Below are positions 12,054 through 23,500 of a stretch of DNA of 64,000 nucleotides, one piece after another. The position numbers and the translations under genes were made by a program. Source of the DNA: Enoplolaimus lenunculus (taxonomy: Eukaryota; Nematoda; Enoplea; Enoplida; Thoracostomopsidae); assembly GCA_030248215.1 (NCBI GenBank), contig JASANG010002386.1, positions 1 through 64,000 on the forward strand, in the 5' to 3' direction. Under the pieces are notes generated by a model, which did not search any database, was not told where the DNA came from, and saw only the letters and a list, made by a program, of their open reading frames with translations. Positions within the stretch are counted from its first letter, which is position 1, and every line of letters starts with the position of its first letter.

Positions 12054-12324
12054 CAGATTTGTGATAAACTGCAGTATTGGTTTTCTATTCTATATCTGCC
12101 AACGACCCGTGTCAAAGACGAAACGCTTTTATGTTTTAGAATTCTTGGCACGCAAAAAAGCTGTAAAACGAATCGCTTGAGCTGAAAAACTCTGCCGAGC
12201 AGTGGCAAATCCATAAATCGTTGACTGGTGGTGTTTTGAGCATCGCAGTAGGCGAAAATTATTTTCTGAAATTTACAAGTGAAGAACCACACAATCACGC
12301 GCGAAGCGAGCGGGAAGCTAGACG

Positions 12325-12490
12325 TTATTTTTGGGCCCATGTTTGGAACAGGGCCGGATCGTTAACCTGCTGCGCTGTGTCAGTTTAAGCTTTAGATTAA
12401 TTTTTTTTTGCTTACGCTTAGGTTTTAGGTTAAAGAATATGCTTATACTATACTGTTCCGGCCGTATTCTATACATGGTCCAAATTTTTA
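12325..12490. mobile_element. MITE-like element with TTAGGC-like core
   Basis: The ends gggcccatgttt-ggaacagggccgg and ccggccgtattctatacatggtcc are near-inverted. The middle is gcttacgcttaggttttagg-like. It belongs to the family best seen at 33755-33955. Confidence 0.65.
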
Positions 12491-12813
12491 TATCTAATGT
12501 AAATTATGATGCACGTATTGATTCTGATTGGCTGTCAATGAACAGTATTTAGAAGTAGTCAAAACGCTATTTTCTCATCAATATAAACGTTTTTGGACGC
12601 AAATAGTGTTTTGTATTCTGACAAGTGTCGTCAAAATGCCTATTGCTGTTAATATTCTGTCGGTATCGAAATTGACCAAAAACTGGCTTGAATTTTAAAA
12701 TTTGAAACTGTCATCAGTTGAACGGCCCATGTTATTTTTCGGCCGTTTCGGAATCTCGTACGACTGCAATAGAGCAGGATTAGATGTTAAACTATTTTTG
12801 TTTATTAGGCTTA

Positions 12814-12980
12814 CACTGCAAAAAATGCTGAGTCAAATTGACTCTCTCCGAAATAGGCTTTTCCTGACTACACTAATTGAGTCAAATTTGACTCTGGTGG
12901 AGCAGAATTCGACCTAGTTTATGTAGTCCGGAAAATCCTGTTTCGGAGAAAGTCAATTTAACTCACTATTTTTTGCAGTG
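12814..12980. mobile_element. Palindromic MITE, CACTGCAAAAAATGG family
   Basis: The element is close to a long hairpin. CACTGCAAAAAATGCTGAG at the left is answered by ...ctattttttgcagtg at the right, and the words actctctccgaaataggctt and gtcaaatttgactc occur in both arms. Other copies are at 20294-20390 (half), 42186-42406, 43331-43515 and 45149-45350. Confidence 0.88.
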
Positions 12981-13162
12981 CAGGCTTAAAATTAACATTT
13001 ATTTTTACGCTTACAGTTTAGGAAAATGCTTAATCTATAGAGTTACTGCCTTAAAAGTAACATTGGTCAACTAAACTATAAGACTGTTGTCTGCATCATA
13101 ACTGTATACATTTCCAAATATTTTGAGTTTTTGCAAAAGTTAGACACAGAACACGCACACTC

Positions 13163-13275
13163 GTTCCCTGCAAGAATAAGCATATTTCTAACCCTAAGCC
13201 TAAACCTAAGCCAACCAAAAAAATTAGTCTAAAGTTTAAGCTTACTCTTAATATCTAGTCCCACAAAAAACACAT
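13163..13275. mobile_element. TTAGGC-like element, partial
   Basis: Contains ctaagcctaaacctaagcc, then aaaaaattagtctaaagttt and aagcttactctt, the same order as in the better copies at 16412 and 33755. Confidence 0.6.
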
Positions 13276-13538
13276 GGGTCAAAAATTGAAACTTTAGTTA
13301 TTTTGCAAAAATATCAAAAAGATAGTGGCAAATACGAATTAATTGTCATGTATTACTAGTCAACAAACTTCCAAAAATTTCAATGATGTTTTGAAGAATT
13401 GCTATTAAGGGTATCCCAAATGCAACAAATATCCTTGGTATAGGTTAAAGTCAGCTGTTCAGATATAAGAGCCGCTTTACAAGACAATTATAGAATGGTT
13501 TTTTACGACTGGACCCATTTTCTAGCACGCAACTGTGC

Positions 13539-13735
13539 ACTGGACCTCAACTCGACTCCGTCTGCGCATTTTAAGCTCAACTCGACTCCACCTACACATT
13601 TGAAGGTCAACTCGACTCCAACTACGCACTTGGAGCATCGTTTAATAAACTTTTGACCATACTGCAACTGCGCACTTGGAGCTCAACTCGACTATAACTG
13701 CTCACTTGGACTTCAACTCAACTCCAACTGCCTGT
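13539..13735. repeat. Degenerate tandem repeat, actcgactcc unit
   Basis: Five or six imperfect copies of a unit of roughly 36 bases containing ctcaactcgactccaactg and gcgcacttgga. No conserved frame. Confidence 0.7.
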
Positions 13736-14282
13736 TGTCAAAAGCGAACCTTTCTTAGGAGTAAAATGTGCAAAATGTTACAAATAGTCCACTATTGGGT
13801 GCAAAAGTTACACGACCGATCGCAGATCATCATGGCTCATATTTTTAAATGTGTTCAACACCTGTCACCAGTTAGTAAAAAATTTTAAAACAAGTGCAAC
13901 TGCAACTTGCACGTGTAAAAGTTGCAGTTGTCCAAATTCGTTCGCCATGTTTGCATCTGTATGTTTTGGGTGTGTAAAAGTTCTCGCTGCAAAAACTTGC
14001 ACTTTGTGAACACTGCTCAGCTCACATGACGACATGCACATTAGAGGGTTTATTTGACGTCATAGCGGTTATGGTCCCATTTTTTAACGTTGGTTCTGGC
14101 ATTTTTGGTCGTTTAGGCATTCAATGCCCATGAGCATATTTAGACCAAATTGCATCGTTGGGTTATTTTTAGGGAACTTAGCACCAGATTTTGATTTTAT
14201 TTAGTTCCGTGTTATTTCATACCGTTTAAACGATTTTCCTATAAATGTTGCGATTGTACGCAGCGTGGTGCGGAAGAGCCAA

Positions 14283-14400
14283 TTTTTAGAACAGGGCGGT
14301 AACTGTAGTATAAGCGTATTCCTAAACCTAAGTTTAAACCTTAGTAAAAACTGGTGTAAAACTTAATCTTATTGCAATCACGCAACAAAACGTTCCGCCT
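14283..14400. mobile_element. TTAGGC-like MITE
   Basis: Starts tagaacagggcggtaactgt, continues agtataagcgtattcctaaa, and ends acgttccgcctt. Same family as 12325 and 33755. It directly abuts the element that begins at 14401. Confidence 0.65.
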
Positions 14401-14853
14401 TACTGTATTGACCCGAATAAGAGGGGGTCATCGAGGGGGTCCCCATTTTGAGTCCGAATCAATAGGAGTCTGTATCCCTAATAGTCCGTAAGCGCATAGA
14501 GCCCCTAAATACTAATTAGAGTCCATAAATGTCCATTAACCCTAATTGTAGCGCATAAATGACTCCAGAACCAAATAATTTGAGTTCGAAACTTGGAAGC
14601 GTACTTAAATTTTGAAACTACATTCCTATAAGTATGACCTTGCATTATCGCTCAAGCTATTGACACAAGACAAATATAAACGTTTAATTTAACGGATAAT
14701 TGCAGTACCAGATATAAATCAGTAACGAAGGGCAGCGGAGCCTGGGTTAAAAATAAATAACAGTCCGTAACCGAATAACAAGTGGGTTACCCTCTGGAGA
14801 GGCCAAATAAATATCATTTCCCTCGTCTTATTCGGGTCACTCTCACTGCAGTA
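14401..14853. mobile_element. MITE, GACCCGAATAAGAGGGG family (about 450 bp)
   Basis: Inverted ends: ctgtattgacccgaataagag at the left and cttattcgggtcac...gcagta at the right. The full-length copies at 23269-23714 (reverse) and 44270-44714 share the interior words ggagaggccaaataaatatc and ggactcctattgat. Confidence 0.9.
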
Positions 14854-15109
14854 ATCTTTATATGTGACAGGGGAAGATTGGTGGTCCATAGTGTTTCTTT
14901 GAGTCTTCAGATGAGAACGTCATCGTTAAAATTCGGACTGTCGTATTGGGTGAACAAACAAACCTTGAATGTCACACAAAACATTGGCTTTCAAGCCACA
15001 TCATCTAAACGTTCAATGTGTAAAAGCGTCCGCATGTCACTTAATACCAGCTTCATTCATGCGAATATCATATAATATTCCAAAATTAAAGCGTAAAAGG
15101 CGAGTATCA

Positions 15110-15795
15110 TGCGGGGTTCACGTTATAACCGGGGCAGCTTGGAACACGTTTTGTCCCTATTAGACTATTGGGTCACATTTTGTCTGCCTGTAGACCCCAT
15201 ATCGTATTCAAAAATTGGTATTTGTCTGCTAATATCATGTGTAGGTCACCTTTTGTTCTTCAATATCATATGATATTCGAGTTATTGTCTGCGAATATCA
15301 TATGATATATTTTCAAATGTCTGCATAGTTGAGGTAACATACCCAAATTGTGCTGTTGAATATCATATGATACTAGAATTTGAAATTTGAATTTTTGAAT
15401 TATGAAGCTGTGATTTTAAGCAATTTTGTGTCGGAAACGATTTGCAGGCATGTATTTGGTATTTAAAGCACGTTTGTGGCTCTGCCGTCTAACTTTTCAT
15501 TCATTTATTAGTACCCAAAGGTTACACTGTCCCGCTGAATATCATACGATATTCGTTGAAATTTTGGAATATCATATGATATTCGAATAAAAGTCCGACA
15601 TTGTCACGTGACATACCGTCCCTTGTACACATTCATCATTTGAGAGCGGTGGTTTGTAAGCTAATGTCATATGACATTCGAATTTTGTCTGTTGACCCAA
15701 CATAAGTGCCCAAATTTTAACGTTGACGTCGAATCAACATGGGACAAACCGTGTCCCGCCTGCCCCGGTTATAACATGAACCCCGCATCATATGA
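15110..15795. mobile_element. Inverted-repeat element with many GAATATCATATGATATTC palindromes
   Basis: Ends are gcggggttcacgttataacc at the left and its inverse, ggttataacatgaaccccgc, at the right, each followed by a cccc/gggg-cag and gggacaa block. The interior holds about eight copies or variants of the 18-base perfect palindrome GAATATCATATGATATTC. A part of the same end sequence lies at 3250-3330 in DEG/ENaC gene A. Confidence 0.85.
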
Positions 15796-16309
15796 TATTC
15801 AGCGGGACAGTATAATGCAGTCATGCGGTTAAACAAACAAAATGGATTACGCGGAGACACCAATGCGCTTTCAAACTGCAATGACCCACGAAATTACTCA
15901 ATCCCAACAGGGGCATCCACAAATCTAGAACAGTCCCTGAGCCGTAAATTTTGTTTCGTGCTTTTGGTACAATTTGTTTCATTAAAATGTATCACTTTAA
16001 GCTTTGGTATATAAAACAATTATGGTCAAGAAAAAGACCTGCTAGTCATATGGGACCCAGGCCTCTTAGTCATATGGGCCCAAGGTCTCATGGTCCTATG
16101 GGCCCCTGGGCTCCCACCACCTTAACATAGCCCTGAATAGCCTAATAGGTACAAAACATGTCCCAAGTTGGTATGGTTAACGTGAAATCGCATTGATTTA
16201 GGGTTCACATGGGTGTTTAGGTCCTTATAGTAAATTGGACCAGACTCCCAAATGGTTTAACCTATGGTTATATCAATTTAGGCGAATTAATTATATATTA
16301 AGTTATATA

Positions 16310-17494
16310 ATGTGCAATTGGAACAGTATGATTGTATTAAGTTTTCTATTGTATATCTTTCAAAATAAAGGATATGCATCGAAAGGTAAGTTGTTAAGTG
16401 TTAAAGTTAATGTATAGAACAGGGAAGGAACAGTAGTATAAGCATATTCCTATGACTAAGTCTAGGCAAAAAATTAGTCTGAAGCTTAATTATACCCATA
16501 TTTCAGTACGCAGAATAACGTTCCGCCCTTGATTTTAAATGGGCCCATATTCCTAAGCCTACGCTTAAAGCGTAAAAATGTGCTTATATATTCCTTAAAG
16601 CCTAAGGCTAAGCCTATGCAAAAAACATTCCAAATCTTAAGCTTATTCTATTGCCAACCGCAGCAGAAAAACGTAACATCCGTAATCTTTGCATGGGCCA
16701 ACTGTTAAATTATTTTTATTTTATCGCATTTTGAAATTTTAGACAAAGAAAAACACTGGAAAGACACGAGTCAGCTACAATTTTTAGCACTAGCAAAGTA
16801 AATAACTTTCAGATGATCAAATTTGTCAAACGGTACCGGGGTTGCGATTTGAAAGTGAATCTCAATATTTAGTTTCAAAAAATTTAAAAGAAAATAGATT
16901 TATGAAAAATTGTTAATTTTCCTATTTTATAAAGTTACTCAAATTTACATTTCGTTCTTCGCTCTCGAAGTTTCTTTCACCATTATACAGTGCAACCCCG
17001 TATATATGTCGGTCGGTTTCAGTTTTTGGATCTACTGATGCGCCCACGGGTGTATAACGAGTTTTAAAATCAGTGCCTGTGGTTAAATTTCAGACATCCT
17101 GGCGTGTCCGTATCGATCCGAAATACGAACCGTTCATAACCTGTATACACCGGATAACGAACCGCTTGAAATATTCGGTGGCTCATGGCGTTTTGTTATT
17201 AACGAATGTGAATCGACTGGATCTCCGTGTCTCGGTATGGCAGCTGGCACTCAAAATTCTACGTGTAGGACCGAAATGACACTGCAGCCGGCAGTGGTCA
17301 AACGCACTGGAGATGGTCAATTTAGCTATCGTACTGAATACGTTGCTATACCTGGCCAGTGTGTTTGCTACTTAGAAAACTCAAATCTAAATGGTAAAAA
17401 TTCAAACTTAGACCAACGTCAATTTAGCCGGCTGTTCAGTAGTAATGGTAACAACAATGAACCACAACACGCGTTACAACTAACGTTTTTATGA
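16310..17494 (+). CDS. Small secreted cystine-knot protein, Spaetzle/neurotrophin-like
   Basis: Two exons, 16310-16385 and 17094-17494, about 158 residues. Exon 1 gives a signal peptide (MCNWNSMIVLSFLLYIF) and ends at AAAG|gtaagt, phase 1. Exon 2 follows aaatttcag and its first two bases complete an Asp codon, so the frame joins exactly. The mature part has six cysteines in the Spaetzle order: CPYRSEI, then GGSWRFVINEC, GSPC, STC, and EYVAIPGQCVC, compared with W-IVN, EEC, QPC, IC and FKIPSCCKC in insect Spaetzle. Family members are extracellular dimeric ligands for Toll or Trk-like receptors. The long Spaetzle prodomain is absent and the stretch between WRFVIN and the second Cys is shorter than usual. 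IL-17 is a weaker alternative fold match. A start at 16235 in the same frame is possible but would put 25 residues before the signal. Confidence 0.72.
16412..16715. mobile_element. Two adjacent TTAGGC-like MITE copies in the intron of the cystine-knot gene
   Basis: The first copy (about 16412-16550) runs from tagaacagggaaggaacagt to cgttccgcccttga. The second (about 16545-16715) starts tgggcccatattcctaagcc, holds aagcctaaggctaagcctat, and ends near gcatgggcc. Confidence 0.65.
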
Positions 17495-17694
17495 TAATTA
17501 TCAAATTTAACAGCATCTTGGGGTGTAAATTAGGATTTCATTTCGGCGAAGATATGTTTTTTAATCTTATAAAAGTATATTTTAGAATATCTAAAATCTA
17601 GAACGGTATTCTAAATTGTAAAAGCTGTTTTTTCTTCTGCCGTCAAAAATTTGGGGTCAGAATTAATGTTGTATATCTCTCGCTGGTACAAGTG

Positions 17695-17885
17695 TAGAAC
17701 AAAGGTGGAACGTTTTCCTGGGAGATTGTGATAGAGTAAGCTTAAGCTGTAGACTCACTTTTTTTGATTAGGCTTAGACTAAGGCTTAAGTATAGGCTCA
17801 TCTTGCGCTAAGGGTTAGACCTAGGTTTTACGCATAGGATCATGCTTAATATACCACTTTTCTGGCCCTGTTTCATACATATGCC
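17695..17885. mobile_element. TTAGGC-like MITE
   Basis: Reverse-oriented copy: agagtaagcttaagctgtag, then gattaggcttagactaaggc, ending ctggccctgtttcatacat. Confidence 0.6.
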
Positions 17886-20293
17886 TCTCGCATTATATAT
17901 ACCCCCTACCACATCTGTACGAAATGTATGAACAACGCCCACCCCCCAACGGTCAGCGCGAGGCCATCTCTAAAATTAAGAAAATTATAAATTTTCTAGG
18001 ATAATACATTATGATTGTCGCAGCGTACATTTTAGCAAAAGAAACGTCCAACCAAATTAGATTAAAAGTTTACTACTAAAATCGCGTATTTTCAAAATTT
18101 GACAACGGTTCTATTGATGTATTATGGTTCATACTATTTACAGGGTATGGCCGGGGGCGCAAGGCATGACACACGCACCTTAATCATTAATTTTATTGCT
18201 TCTTTAAAATAAAAGCGTTCACTCTGATTGTTAACAATTTAGCAAGCATTGTATACACGACACAAACAAACACTGCATATGCGATATTTATCATTACGTT
18301 GTACAAAGACGTAAGCAAACAAGCGTTTCATGGATGTGTCGTAGGCCAATCTGCTATTCAACCAATTACTAATCAGCCTTGGTCAATCTGCTATTTTATG
18401 TAATAGCCGTTTGACCTTGGCTGCAATTGAACTTTAGAGACCAATTAGATTAGATTATTTGGATTGACGCGATACGCTTGACCAGTCAGTGCCGGTTTTG
18501 ATCACTGTCGCTTTGTCACATCTCACAATCGCTATTTTGTCCAGGCCAAATTGCTATTTGCTCAAGATAGCAGGTTTGCTTGGGTCAATTGGTAATTAGC
18601 CTGATTAGCATATTGGCCGATGGCAGATGTGTTAAACCTGTATTTTTAAAAGGTTACACCGATCAACAGTTGCTGCTGTTGACAAGGGCCGATAGTAAAC
18701 CAGGTCCCGCATCTGTGTCAACTTTGAGATAGCCAGCGGCCGGCAGTTTGGATCCTTAACTTGCGATAAGCGCTATACACATTTGAGAATACGATCACAA
18801 CTATAGTTTTTAGTGAAATAATTGCAGCTGCAAGTTTTATGACGGGAGTTTCGAGCAAATCGTTGCACGTGCAAGTTTCAACTGCAAAAACTTTGAACTC
18901 TGAATAGGAACTAAAAATCCATAATACTTCTGGATGTACCATTCAATATAAAGACGTTAAGTTGAAAATGATAATAAGTGTTGTACACATGTAAACAAAA
19001 CAATTATCACATTTTCGCAGAAAATAATATCAAAATACAACAAAATAGCGTAGAGTATATATAATAGAAAGTTTCAGAGGCCGAATAGAAGACCAATATT
19101 CATTTCTTAAAATGGCAAAAATCGCTGAATTTTGATCTTTCTGGCATAAACCCATTAAGTACCGCAATGAAACTACTGGTTTCCTGTTCCCTAAACAAAA
19201 AGTGCCTCCCAGTCAGCGGCGGATCCATAAATTTCTGGCAGGCGGCAGCGGATTGGCAAAAGTTATGAAACGCAATGTTTACTCTACACTATGTCAATAT
19301 TTTAAGGTTTAAAATTGTAAGGTAGGGGGGACGTTACCATTCTATAACAAACAAATTTGTGCCGGGGTGAGCTTACGCCGACGCCGCCCGCCGTCTGAAA
19401 TCGCTAGTCCTTCCAGTCGGTTAATAAAGTTCAACCCAATTTTTCTAAAATATTTAGATGTATTTTATCTAAATTAATATTAAATTTCGCAACGAGGGCA
19501 CTTAATACACGACGTAGATTACAAAAAATTTGCCTTGGAATTATTATTTTGCTTTATAATCGTATACATCGAAATACAGGATCAATTATTGAAATATGAC
19601 GGATGTGTTTCGTTAAGTTCCTGCCAGCCGAAGTTTGCCTAAAAATGGTTGAATTTTGAAAATTTTTTGCACACATGAGCTTCCCATCACAGGCCGCAGT
19701 TTATTTATCATTGAACAAAATTTCATAAATCGATTTTTTTTCGGTCCCAAGGTTCTGAATTTGGATAGAAAAATTTTGTTGTCAAAAAGCTACGCAAAAA
19801 TTTCAACCAACTCGGCTGATTGAACTTTGTCAAATTGCGGTTAGGTTCTTTACGATTGGACCAAATGGTTCACCAGTTATCGTCAGGCTGCGAACGATCT
19901 GGTTGTTTGATCATAAAACTGTGGAACCATTCCATTTGATTGTAGTAAATTTAACACCATTCGACTCAGCTTGGCAAGTTGCGTTGCATGATATATAAAA
20001 TGACTTTTCTGACAGCAATTTTTTTCGGTTTCAAGTGGTTGGGTCTTAAAACATTGTATATTTTTCCAAATTCTAAATTTCTTTTAGGAGCGCTCATTAT
20101 TAAAGCTCAAACGTAAGAAAAAATGTTTCAAAGTCAGACATATTTGCCTAAACGCCGGCTGTTAAGGTGCTTTGAAAGATTTAGTTTCACTAACAGTAAA
20201 CCATAAACATTGTTTAAATATTAAATTTTTTCAAATAAAATAAAAAAATTACACAACATATATACTCTGTCATTTTAAATATTTTCAAAAGTG
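17886..20293. other. Intergenic DNA between the cystine-knot gene and DEG/ENaC gene B
   Basis: No gene seen. 18755-18790 carries one arm of the TATTCTCAAATG element. 18350-18610 has several variants of gctatttt/aatctgctatt words but no clean period. The rest is AT-rich and unassigned. Confidence 0.5.
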
Positions 20294-20390
20294 CACTGCA
20301 AAAAAATGGTGAGTCAAATAGACTCTCTTCGATACAGGCTCTACGGGACTACACAAACTGAGTCAAACTCGACTCTGTCAGAGTCTAATT
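20294..20390. mobile_element. Half copy of the CACTGCAAAAAATGG MITE
   Basis: Left arm only: cactgcaaaaaaatggtgag, tagactctcttcg, gggactacacaaactgagtc. The right arm is missing. It lies just past the 3' end of DEG/ENaC gene B. Confidence 0.75.
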
Positions 20391-20573
20391 CGAATCACTG
20401 ACGCGCACGTTTGTACTCTGGCAAAGTCGAACCTAGATTTGGGTCTTTTGCGATGATCCAAATTATTTTTGTTTAAAATCTTGTTATAGTGGGGACTCTT
20501 CTTTGGAATGGGGCCCCCCATCAAACGTGAGCTTATATGAAAGCTGGCTGCTTCTGCCATGTTTCTCCTTAAA

Positions 20574-23500
20574 CTACGGCTTCAAAGATGATTTTTTGAG
20601 AAATGTACAACAAAACAGCTGTTTTAAGACAGACATTTCTGCATATGCGATAAGTTGTATAATTGAAATAATAGACGCACCACACCATAACGATATGGCG
20701 CCGCCTAAATTAGATAAAAGCATTGCTTTAGAATATGACAGCTGTTCTTGTAATTTTAGTGAATTACTAATCGAATAATATGATACTTCATAGACGGGCA
20801 TTTCAGCTTTGGGTCTGTTCGATCCTGATTGGACGGTGAGACGAAAACTTGCGAGCCGCATTGCGTGACTTGCAAGCGGGGTTACTGTAAGTAGCGTTTT
20901 GTGCGTTTTACAAGGAGGGTAACATTTGGACCCACAAGCAGATAATAAACGATTTTGATCGGTTAAATTTTTATGAAATTCAAGCCAACAATGATTGGTT
21001 GATGATAGAAATGAACATATCACACGGTCTGATGTTCCGTTCAACCATACATGATAAATGCCACAAGTTGCCATCGGTTTGCAGATCACTGAAAATCCAT
21101 TGTAACAACATTTCAATTTGACTTTGATAATTTGAATGAAATGTTCTTAAACGGGCGTAGGACAACATTTTTTCGCTGGTATCTGGACTTTGAGAATTAA
21201 TTTTTAATTTCTAAATATATATCTATGTATATACGTAGACCCGGAACCAGAAAGTGAATAAATACCATCGAAAAAACTTATTTTTATTTGCATTTTTGCT
21301 ATATTATTGGGGTGAAATAACCATAGCTGTAGGTAGGTATTCACCAGTGTGTAAACGAATAGTAAAATTGACGGAAACAGGGAACGGATAGTGATGAAAA
21401 TATCAGAAACGGAAACGAAAAACTGGTTCTATTTTTTGCCAACCCGATTGAGGCGTGCATATATTCATCGAGTTTTTCAAAAATTGGAAAGAAAAAATGG
21501 CGGATGCAAGAAAATTTTTAAGATTCTGGTTGAATTTCATAATTTTTAGGAAACGGAAACGGACACCAATTTTTACCGAAAAGAAAACGGAAACGGCTAT
21601 CCGGTTATACCCTTGTGTTTACAAAATGTGCCGTATTTTAGATTTTTGTTAATACATTAAAGCGAAATCTAACTTCGATGGTTTATTTTGGTGATTGTCA
21701 AAGTTTATATACTATACTAATTAAATCTATTTCATTTTTACTTTCACTAATTGATCAGGTTGCTTTAAAAAGACTTCTTAAAGATTATCTAATTTAAAAA
21801 CACGACCAAGATTTCATGTTACCGGAATTTATAATTGCAGTAAAAATTACCGGAACTGGAACCGGAGAGCGAAAAATGCCGGACCCGGTATTCTGGTTGT
21901 ACCTGAATATACATATTTCTTTAAGAAATTTTGTGGGTTCCTTATGTAGGAGTTGGTGAGCATTTTCCATTTCGCACATCCGTAACACAGTATGTTGCAC
22001 TCAGAAATGGCTCTTAGAGTATAATTGGCAGACCGCCAACAATTACTCATTAAGGATTGCGATATACTTGTCGTACAGCGCCGTCCGTCACCCGTGCCTC
22101 ACCGTCCTTCACCATGCGGTGATACGTGAGTAATTTGCGTACAATACCGCACGGCGCCGGACGTCATCAACGGTATAATGCTTTTATAAGTCCAACGGCT
22201 GAAGTTTACAAAAAACAATTTGAATTGGTGATGCGCGACTCATGACCCTTGTTTTAGGACTCCCTTCCCCGAGCACAGTTGCCATCATTAAACAATGACC
22301 CTTACAACGTTCCTATACATTTTCCATCATTAAAACAATAACTCATACAACGTTTGTACATACTTACCATCATTAAAACAATGATTTATACAACGTTCGT
22401 ACACACGTACCAAATTAACATAATGACACATACAACGTTCGTACACACTTACCATCATTAAAACAATGACTCATACAACGTTCGTACACACTTACCATTA
22501 TTAAAACAATGACGCATACAACGTTCGTACACACTTACCATCATTAAAACAATGACTCATACAGCGTTCGTACTCGTCGTGTTGTCCATTGACAATGCAC
22601 CGTCTTCGTCGTACAGAAATCCGTTCAAATGTTTCCGCAACTGCTTTAAACGAATTTCCTTCATTCAGCGGCGAGAGGTGAATTGCTCCACTTGGATTAA
22701 CGGATATTTGTTCGTTGACGTACAACAAACTTGGATACTGAGTTACATCCGGTCCTAAAATCACGCTCAAAAGACCGTTTCCCGCTTTTGCGCCTGGTTG
22801 GCCTGCGCCTACAAAATTCACCACTGACTCGCGAGATCGGTTGTGACCAAATACCACTCGAGCTTCAGCCAACGCAACAGGATAATAAGTTTGATTTTCG
22901 ACAATTCGGTAACAAACGCGACTAAACGTTTCGTGATAATAGACACTTGGGTACGTGAAATATGCTGAAATTAAAAATATAGTAGCATTGCTTTGTATTC
23001 TAAATATATAGTAGCATTGCTTTGTATTTTTCAGTGATATTTGCCGATATTCTCATATGTGTATAGCAACTATCATCAGTTAGTCATTCATAGGCTTTCA
23101 ATCTCACTAACTTTTACTGTTGTTAAACACATAATTGGTACAGAATTAGTGCAAATCATATGCGAAAATGTACTAAATTTTGAGTGTCAGCATTCACTGG
23201 TTCGAAAGTTACAAGACATATCCTCAACTGGTGATAAATGCTACACACATTTTCGGAATACGTTCCACTACTGTATTGACCCGAATAAGAGGGGAAGACT
23301 GATATTTATTTGGCCTCTCCAGAGGGTACTCCCCTTGTTATTCGGTTAAGGACTGTTATTTATTTTTAACCCACGTTCCACCGCCCTTCGTTACTGATAT
23401 ATATCCGATACTGCAATTATCCGTTGAATTAAACATTTATTTCTCTTGTGTCAATAGCTTGAGCGATAATACAAGGTAATAATTATAAATGTACTTTCAA

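Noticed and set aside
14887-15075. Exon after tcttcag reading MRTSSLKFGLSYW or, in another frame, an Ig-like IRTVVLGEQTNLEC
   Set aside because: Frames run into stops within about 65 codons, no donor is clear, and the phase does not fit the orphan signal exon. Kept only as a remark there.
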